Assembly (NCBI GenBank): GCA_026745465.1
Contig: JACYXH010000517.1
Span: 1-64,000 of the forward strand
Length of the DNA stretch: 64,000 nucleotides
Direction of reading: 5' to 3'
From: Lota lota
Taxonomy: Eukaryota > Chordata > Actinopteri > Gadiformes > Lotidae
This document shows, piece after piece, positions 63,434 through 64,000 of the stretch. The position numbers and the translations under genes are program-made. Within the stretch, counting starts at the first letter, position 1. Every line of letters starts with the position of its first letter. A model generated the notes under the pieces. It ran no database searches and was not told where the DNA came from. It saw only the letters and a list, made by a program, of their open reading frames with translations.

Positions 63434-63530
63434 ATATCTCTGTCTGTCTGTCTGTCTGTCTGCCTACATGTCAGTCTGTCTGTCTGTCTCTCTGTGTCTA
63501 TCGGTCTGTGTGTCTGTCTGTCTATCTGCC
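63434..63530. repeat. TCTG microsatellite
   Basis: Imperfect (TCTG)n directly after the pentanucleotide array. Confidence 0.9.
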
Positions 63531-63539
63531 TATATTTCG

Positions 63540-64000
63540 ACTCCTTTATTTTAGCTAATGAGGTTGAATAATACAATTCATAGAACTCCCTTTGGTGCTG
63601 ACGTGGGATCTAAGCCCTTGAAGTTCAAGCAGGTGTTGGTAGTGCGTTAGTGGTAAAGATCATCAGAAATGTCCCATTCAATGGAGGTCAAATAACAAGT
63701 TACATGATGAGAGGTTGTAAAGACGAGGAGTTTAGGTGAAATTAGAAACTCTGATGATCTGTGAGATCTGATCTGATGATCTGTCCGTAGCATCCTTATT
63801 CACTTTTTGCTTTTGATCTCATAGGAAAGAAGATAAAAGAGGGATTCAGGCTTAATGGGGAACCCTTTTATGCTGCTATTTTATTCAATTTCCCCAAATC
63901 TGTCAAAAGTTCAACCATTGACGTCTTTTTTCAGAATGTGACCAATCGAGAAGGAAAATACTGGACCAATGATGTCAATAGTCCATTTTCTTGTGTTTAT
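63540..64000. other. Unique sequence at window end
   Basis: No gene seen. The last 70 bp contain GGACCAATGATGTCAATAGTCC, related to the interior of the MITE-like element at 38.19 kb, and may be a second copy cut by the window edge. Confidence 0.4.

Noticed and set aside
62741-63554. I/T/L/H/Y repeat frames
   Set aside because: ATTAC pentanucleotide array gives a stop-free frame by composition.

Overview
The window looks like vertebrate, most likely ray-finned fish, nuclear DNA. It has one intron-rich gene on the minus strand, tRNA-derived SINE relics of a common teleost type, and a very heavy load of tandem repeats. That repeat load would fit a gadid (cod-like) genome, but the species is inference.

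The only gene identified with confidence is pcbp3, the poly(rC)-binding protein 3 (alpha-CP3) KH-domain RNA-binding protein. Eleven coding exons, all with canonical splice sites, run on the minus strand from the ATG at 50957 down to 38519. They encode KH1 (exons 1-4), KH2 (exons 5-6), a variable linker (exons 7-10) and KH3 (exon 11). The few C-terminal residues normally encoded after KH3 were not found. Possible untranslated upstream exons or promoters lie at 57.8 kb and 59.5-59.7 kb. The introns are packed with repeats: a 3.7 kb purine tract (pyrimidine in the transcript) in intron 4, an E-box-rich 23-bp array and a GATA/GAGA minisatellite in intron 6, and a dead copy of part of exon 4.

The region 11.5-27.8 kb is a hierarchical tandem array. 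Nine units of about 1.05-2.4 kb each carry two exon-like cassettes on the minus strand (A, about 92-102 bp; B, 146 bp) with conserved AG acceptors, and with GT donors except for one weakened site. A founder-like B copy lies at the low end and a truncated A copy at the high end. Units are separated by 23-bp minisatellite blocks. Just upstream in minus-strand terms, at 28.86-28.98 kb, is a possible first exon with a consensus donor and an E-box/CRE promoter motif. Further exon-like segments with good splice sites lie at 10.24 and 6.15 kb. I infer an undescribed minus-strand transcription unit, coding or noncoding, whose exon pair was amplified.

Other blocks: 1-4440 is a purine satellite; 29.0-30.35 kb an AT-rich 44-bp minisatellite; 31.37-31.88 kb poly-G plus GA/GACA microsatellite; 32.6-32.93 kb a telomere-like minisatellite; 36.9-37.8 kb a 23-bp minisatellite; 51.37-51.79 kb three successive hairpins; 60.2-60.54 kb a GGT-rich minisatellite; 62.3-63.5 kb GT/poly-G, poly-C, ATTAC and TCTG microsatellites. 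The very long open frames in these blocks come from stop-poor repeat composition and are not genes.
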